DNA of 64,000 nt, taken from NCBI RefSeq assembly GCF_009905375.1, contig NC_133648.1, positions 22,809,884 through 22,873,883 on the forward strand, given 5' to 3'. Shown one piece after another: positions 58,534 to 64,000 of this stretch. Positions within the stretch are counted from its first letter, which is position 1. Each line of letters begins with the position of its first letter. The notes under the pieces were generated by a model. It saw only the letters and a list, made by a program, of their open reading frames with translations. It had not been told where the DNA came from and searched no databases. The position numbers were made by a program, and so were the translations under genes. The stretch comes from Apium graveolens. Its lineage: Eukaryota; Streptophyta; Magnoliopsida; Apiales; Apiaceae.

Positions 58534-59150
58534 TGTTAGGTCACACACACACACACACACACTGTAGAAGGGGGTTGAATACAGTGTTTAGCATAATCAA
58601 ATCGAATTCAAATAACGCAAGTAACAGAAAATAGTCTTTATTCAATGCAATAAACTCTGTTACAATATGGAACTGTTCTCTCTCAGTGATGAACAAATAT
58701 CACGAGAGCTGCTAGGGTTACAATGAATAATATTCTCGATAATGATAACACTTATAGTGTATACCCTATGTCTGTGTTTATATACTACACAGTTACAAGA
58801 TAATCGCTAATTGATATGGAATATAATTCTGCTTCCTAAAATATATCAATCAGATATCTTTTCTTTTAAGTATTCTATTCTTCATAGAATTCCTTCTTCA
58901 TGCAAATCTTTTCTTACGTTTGTCTTGATCTTCTTTCCTTTCAATCAGCCGCCTTCCTTATCTGAAAGTCTCCTTAAGTCCTGATATTATCTCCTGATAA
59001 ATATCTCCTGAACCTTAAGAACTGATAACTTAGGTTCTGACTTCAGTATAAGTGCTGATTTCAGTTAAGTACTGATTTGTCCTGTTTAAGTAAGATCTGA
59101 AAACTAAACACAAATCATATTAGACATGACATTATCAAATATATCTAATA
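58534..59150 (-). mobile_element. 5' LTR of the level 2 element (617 bp)
   Basis: Its far end reads CTAATA where CTAACA is expected, a single C to T change. It contains a (CA)n run at 58542-58562 that is longer than in the sister LTR. Confidence 0.9.
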
Positions 59151-59155
59151 GTTTA

Positions 59156-62100
59156 ACACTCGCACAAGCATGATAGGATCACACATAGATAATTCTGAAC
59201 TAGTTCACTAGATTATTTTTCTGGTAACTAGGACTGATGTTTAACTTGTTCATGTTACTTTAGATGATCTTAAAAATGTGTTTAAATACTTGTTGAACAT
59301 GATTAATTGCTTTAGTGAGATAGATGTTTTCCAGCATATAAGACCTTTGTTAATACTTAATCTCTGTATCCTACTACATCGTGATTTATTCATTTATTCT
59401 GAATTGTTTGTTAAGATGTGTTAGTTTATAATTGGATTGAGATAACTAGATGAGTTTCTTCAACATGATTGGACTAGATAGAATTAGTGATTTATTTGTT
59501 AATTCTGTTTGTTCTATATCATGCCTATATTGCTTAATTCTTATGTGTAATGTTTCTGAATGAATGCCATGTATTTCCAATACAATGCTTGCTTATTCTT
59601 TATGCCATGAATGCATCTCTTAGTACTTGCATTAATTGTAGAAAAAGCATGATTATGATTACAATAGGGCAAAAAGTGCCAGTCCACCTTATGTAAGGTT
59701 GGAACCATTTTTCCCCTAGCCTAGAGACAAATCTGTCAAGGGTATTAAAATGGAGAAAATGGCCAGTCAAAGATAAGATTTAGCATGATAAAGTTGCAGC
59801 TGTTGTTATCTCTGTTTATAATAATATCTCCAATCCATCTGGACCCAAACTGATAAGTTGGGTACCAAGAACTGTTAATCCATTTGTGAGTGCAGGACAT
59901 GACAGGTTAATTGATTCATATGTATACTTGGTAATTAATACTCAAGGCACATGATCAAAGAAAGAGCCTCACAATCAAATGTGATGAACAAAAGCTATTC
60001 CGTCAGTAATCTTTGGAGATGACAGCAAAGGTTCTCACTACGGGACAAGCTATACCGAAAAGGGATGTCATCATGGATTCAACAATTGCTATCACTGATA
60101 ACAACTAATCATTGGAGTCACTGATAACAATTGAAGTAACTTCCTTGCTGGAGAATCAAGGCACAAATCCTCTTATCATACAGTTCTGCATCAAAGGACA
60201 AAAATGTCAATTCAATGAAGGATTAATGTCTCATCTGAAGCAGGAAGATTGAGAAGCTTGCTCTGATTAAGAGTAAGTTAGAAGCTCTCACCCTTGAACA
60301 TTAACTCAAGGAACTCTTTTGTGAAAAGTGGTTAGTGAGAGGACTGCCTCGTCTGGAATTCAGAAGGATGATAAATGCGAGGCATGTCAGAAAGAGAAGT
60401 CAAGGACAACATCATATCAAAGTAAAGATATACCTTAGTGATGGTGGATGACTACTCTTAACATAAAGTTGTTGTTTATGCGTTCTCAAGACAAGACATC
60501 ACAAATGGTGATTGATCATATCAGTAGATCAAGCTGAAAGCAACTATATTTGAGACATATTCAACACAGGGAGCTCCGTATCAAAATGGAGTGGTACAAA
60601 GGAAGAACCATTACTTGATTAAAGCTACAAGGGAAATATCAAGCTAATCAAGACTTTCTAAATACCAAAGGGTTGGAGCAGTCAAAATAGTTTGCAACAA
60701 GTAAGATCAAGCCTTGATCGTGATGTATACATGAAGACCATTAATTAGTTAATGGCCAACAGAAGCAAATAATGAAATATTTTCAGTTGTTTGAAGATCT
60801 TGGCATTTGCAGCTAAGAATTGTGAGGATATTCTTCATGGCTACTCAGTGGAGTCTACAACCTACAAGGCATTTGTGGTTGATCAACAGAAGATGATTAA
60901 AAGTCTAAGTGCGCAGTTCAACAACTCAATGCTCCAAGCTGTTAAAGGAGAAATTAATGGTATTGATGATTCATATCCAAGCAGTGGAATGGCAGTGTAT
61001 AATATAACTCATTAATTCAATGAAGCCAGTCAGCAAGGGTAAGGATTTTCAGGTAATCCCAGCAACAGCTTAGGGGAAGCAAAAAGAAGGATCAACTAGT
61101 CAGATACAACACCACATTGAAAATCAAGAGGACACTACAAGAACATATCTGCTGAGATAAAGGGTTTGATATTTATGTTATTCCCAGAGCCTAGTTCTTA
61201 AGTGATCCAGATGGTAGAGTAATGATTAGTAGGGCTACTGAGTATGAATGAATATTTCTCTAGTTTTCTATCTGAAGAAGAAAGTAAGAAAGTTATAAAA
61301 GCTCTGATAGATCCGGATTGATTGGGTGATCGCAAAGCAAGATGAACTCAATCAGTCAGCTAGCAGATTATAGGGAAGTTGGTATCCAAACCAAATGACA
61401 ATATTGTAATTGGTACAAGGATAACCAGAAGTCAAACTGGATGACAATGACATTGTTACTAGGGACAAGGCCAAACTGGATGCTAGGTTATTATCAGGAA
61501 GCAGTATCTAACAGATAGCACCAGTAACGAGACTTGAGGATATTACGACATATCAGGTACCTGATGCACATTACACTTGGAATTGGACTCTAGTAGATGT
61601 GTACAAGTGCACTCCTGGTTGGTGAGTATAAAGAGGAAGTCAATGTATATCTCTTCTTCACAAGCTCATGTCAGGTTGGTATGAACTAGTATACTACTCA
61701 AGAAATCACCAAGGACATGGTATGGCACTCTAACTGAAGTTACAATTTAATATGAACTAGTAGAGTCGTCATATTAATAACTCTCTTATCACTAGGCACA
61801 AATATAATGTTATATATGTGCTCTGATATAATGATAATGTTATACGTTGGTCTACTAACACAAACTTATGCAAGATTATTTGCTAAGTAATTGCAGAGTA
61901 GGTATGGAGGAGCATGTTGGATAGGTTACAATTCTTTTTGGAATTACTTCAAGCAAGCCATTAGGATAATTCTTTTAGGAGCTCAAGCAAGCCAAAAGAA
62001 CAATTCTTTTAGAAGCACGAGTAAACCAAAAGAATGATGGCAATACAAGTAAGTACAAGGATCTTCTGAAGATGTAAAATTTAGAAGATTCTGAACATGC

Positions 62101-62690
62101 CAAGACTACTTACCAACAGAAACCACTAAAGCTTGATCAGTGCAGCTCAGGTATAATGACGAGCTATAGAGGCATGACGAGCTCACTCTTTACTCAAATG
62201 CTAATAGAAAACACATGTAATGTTCTCAAGATGCCAAGTGCAAGGTTCCAAGTGGATCTTAGAGAATCTAATCTTATAGCTATTAACAAGATTATTAGAT
62301 ATCTTAAGGGACTATCAACTCTTGGAGTAAAGTACCCTAAATATATTATGCTTAACATGTTTGGCTATATAGATATAGATTATGCAGGTTGTAATAAAGA
62401 CAGGAGAAGCATATCTGAAGCTGTCAACTTAAGTGACAGGAGAAGCATCTCAGGAAGCTGTCAACTTCGTGGAAGAAGATTGATTTCTTGTTATGATGAG
62501 AAACAACCTCAAATCCAACAACTTGGTGAACACTCTATGATAATGCACCTTCACACCAGGTATCATTTAATTCGAGAGCATGTCTTTTAGTTAAAGAGTT
62601 ACTGACAGAAACATTTATTAAATCACTTGATAAAGTTAATTTTTCAAGACTGGTTTGTAAGTGTGGGATATCATTCATTGCATATTAGTT
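59156..62690 (+). pseudogene. pol: Level 1 Copia: right internal part (integrase to RNase H)
   Basis: Highly decayed plus-strand Copia polyprotein in shifting frames. Recognisable pieces are an integrase finger remnant LVRGLPRLEF and CEACQKEKSR (about 60340-60410), MVIDHISRS, a GAPYQNGVVQRKN-like segment (about 60565), ILHGYSVESTTYKAF (60830) and a reverse transcriptase/RNase H tail at 62156-62680 (YRGMTSSL, ARFQVDLRES, YIDIDYAGC, TRYHLIREHV). Within the last piece a segment around RRSIS is duplicated. It is the continuation of the element whose left part is at 33891-35067. Confidence 0.7.
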
Positions 62691-64000
62691 CGAAATCCCA
62701 TCTGTAAGCAATTCTTAATATAAGTTCACAAGTATTAAATCTTCAATATTTAAAGGACTTGTGAATTTATCAGTAATCTAGTACCTCGTACTTAGTGCTA
62801 CTATCTTGATTATCATGATTACAATGTCATATACATTTGTGGTAGTTGAGTATTATAGCATTAAGTTTGAATATTATTTTAATTGATTTAAATTATGACT
62901 ATAGACAATTCCATTCTATATCAGTCTCATAATTTAAATTATATTAAAATAATATGCAGCATAGTTATTTGTATCATGTACGAATAATTGTGATACTTTT
63001 AGTATTAGTGATATTATTTAGAATTTTTGTTCTAAGTAATCAATGTTTATTTCTAAAATCACTGATATTGAAAGTTGAAGTATTTTCTAAGTTATGTGTA
63101 TAAAACTCTCAATATTTTATATGCTTAGAAAGTATTTCTAAAATTACTAATTATCCAGAGAGTGATTGCCATGTATATCAATCATATATCCTTTTGATGA
63201 TTATTCAAGGATAATTATGAAAATATTTAAGTGCTGGTATCTAACTCATAGATATTTAGTATTTATATATTTAAGTATTTATTTTGGGTAGTTTGGATTA
63301 TGGAAATTGAAGTAATTTAATGATTTTATTTGCTCCATAATTCAAACTAACTTAAAATAAATAAGCAGCATGATTGATTGTAACTAAATCTGTCAACAAT
63401 TGATATCTAGTATATTAATTGTAACTTATGTGTTATAAGTTAATTATGAGATTTTGGTTTTAGTGAATTTAACAATGCTGATATCTCAAGAATTTACTGA
63501 AATAAGAATCATGATTGTAGCATGATTAATTGAATGCTAATTCTTGACTTATATCAGTTAATGATATTTAGTTAAGTGTTTAACTATGAACTAATTATGG
63601 AGTATTAGTATTTGTGACATTACTTAAAACTCCTCTAAGTAATCAATGTTTATCCTCAGTCACTTATACTAATATAAAAAGTATAAAAATATCTCTTGAA
63701 GTACAACTATGGTCAATGAAGATTTTGCTTTATTAGAAGTAACCATATGTTGTTCACCTAGAATAATTTTTATACTTATTTGCAAATTCCTAAACACTTT
63801 GATAATAGATGCAATACTCAATGGATCAAAGTATATGGAACTTAGAATATTTTTATAAGATTGCAAACAAGTCAATGTTGGTTAATGTTGCTTTATTTAT
63901 CGAACCAATATTGTTTGAGATATTACAGTTGTTAGGAGTTAACAATTGTATGATATATGAAATTGAATACTGATGTCTTTTTGATAGATTATTGGTATTT
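62691..64000. other. AT-rich tail with inverted repeats
   Basis: No gene. Two imperfect hairpins are visible: 62874-62958 (arms around AATATTATTTTAATT) and 63284-63360 (arms TAGTTTGGATTATGGA / TCCATAATTCAAACTA). The 18-mer CTAAGTAATCAATGTTTA is present at 63032 and 63635. This may be the 3' flank or decayed LTR of the level 1 element, but it does not match 32134-33890 by eye. Confidence 0.4.

Larger units (their letters stand above)
35073..59150 (-). mobile_element. Sirevirus-like Copia retrotransposon (level 2), interrupted by level 3
   Basis: Both LTRs are present with target duplication GTTTA at 35068-35072 and 59151-59155. Removing the 11,959 bp contributed by level 3 and its duplicated target leaves about 12.1 kb. 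Minus-strand order: 5' LTR (58534-59150), tRNA-Met primer site, gag, protease, integrase, reverse transcriptase, RNase H, a small ORF, a long third ORF, polypurine tract, 3' LTR (35073-35677). The extra ORF after pol is typical of the Sirevirus/Maximus group. Comparing about 340 bp of the two LTRs by eye shows 11 differences. Confidence 0.93.

Noticed and set aside
1..64000. CRISPR arrays, bacterial operons, integrons or phage genes
   Set aside because: No regularly spaced repeats with unique spacers, no ribosome-binding-site operon structure and no prokaryotic gene families; all mobile elements are plant types.

Overview
This is a 64 kb stretch of a plant nuclear genome, AT-rich and dominated by transposable elements. 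The evidence is Copia and Ty3-gypsy LTR retrotransposons primed by initiator tRNA-Met, Helitron termini, a MITE, hAT-like subterminal repeats, a nuclear-type tRNA-Gln gene, and coding fragments with GT/AG splice signals. It is probably a dicot; the sequence alone does not fix the family. No bacterial-style operon, CRISPR array or insertion sequence is present.

Left third (about 0.8-31 kb). A tandem segmental duplication carries a small uncharacterised gene family on the minus strand. Unit 1 (about 787-9500) has a frameshifted copy (2776-3283) and the only intact copy (3469-4110, 213 aa, with a TATA box and CT-rich leader). Unit 2 (about 9763-15610) has one rearranged copy (11775-12259). A third, eroded unit (from 23366) has two more broken copies. 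A truncated Copia element (about 19470-23362) abuts unit 3. Comparing the units gives empty sites for two insertions: a 1.2 kb solo LTR (5597-6819) and a 1.17 kb non-autonomous Helitron (24561-25725). A tRNA-Gln(TTG) gene lies at 29728-29799 (minus), next to two possible exons of an unrecognised minus-strand gene.

Right two thirds (about 32-62.7 kb). This is a four-level retrotransposon nest. Level 1 is a decayed Copia on the plus strand (about 32134-62690). Level 2 is a 12.1 kb Sirevirus-like Copia on the minus strand (35073-59150), with target duplication GTTTA, both LTRs, gag, pol and a long envelope-like third ORF. Level 2 also has a small extra ORF with its own TATA and CCAAT boxes. Level 3 is a Ty3-gypsy element on the plus strand, Tekay/Del-like with 4 kb LTRs (45895-57848), inserted into the level 2 gag with target duplication CTAAT. 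Level 4 is a Copia-type solo LTR (55756-57081) inserted into the right LTR of level 3, with target duplication CTTCA. The last 1.3 kb is AT-rich and contains hairpins.

The likely functional genes are few: the intact family member at 3469-4110, the tRNA, and perhaps the gene whose first exon starts at 30937. I found no clear new multi-gene system. The most unusual features are the gene family with its overlapping second reading frame, the promoter-equipped small ORF inside the Sirevirus-like element, and the precisely datable nest.
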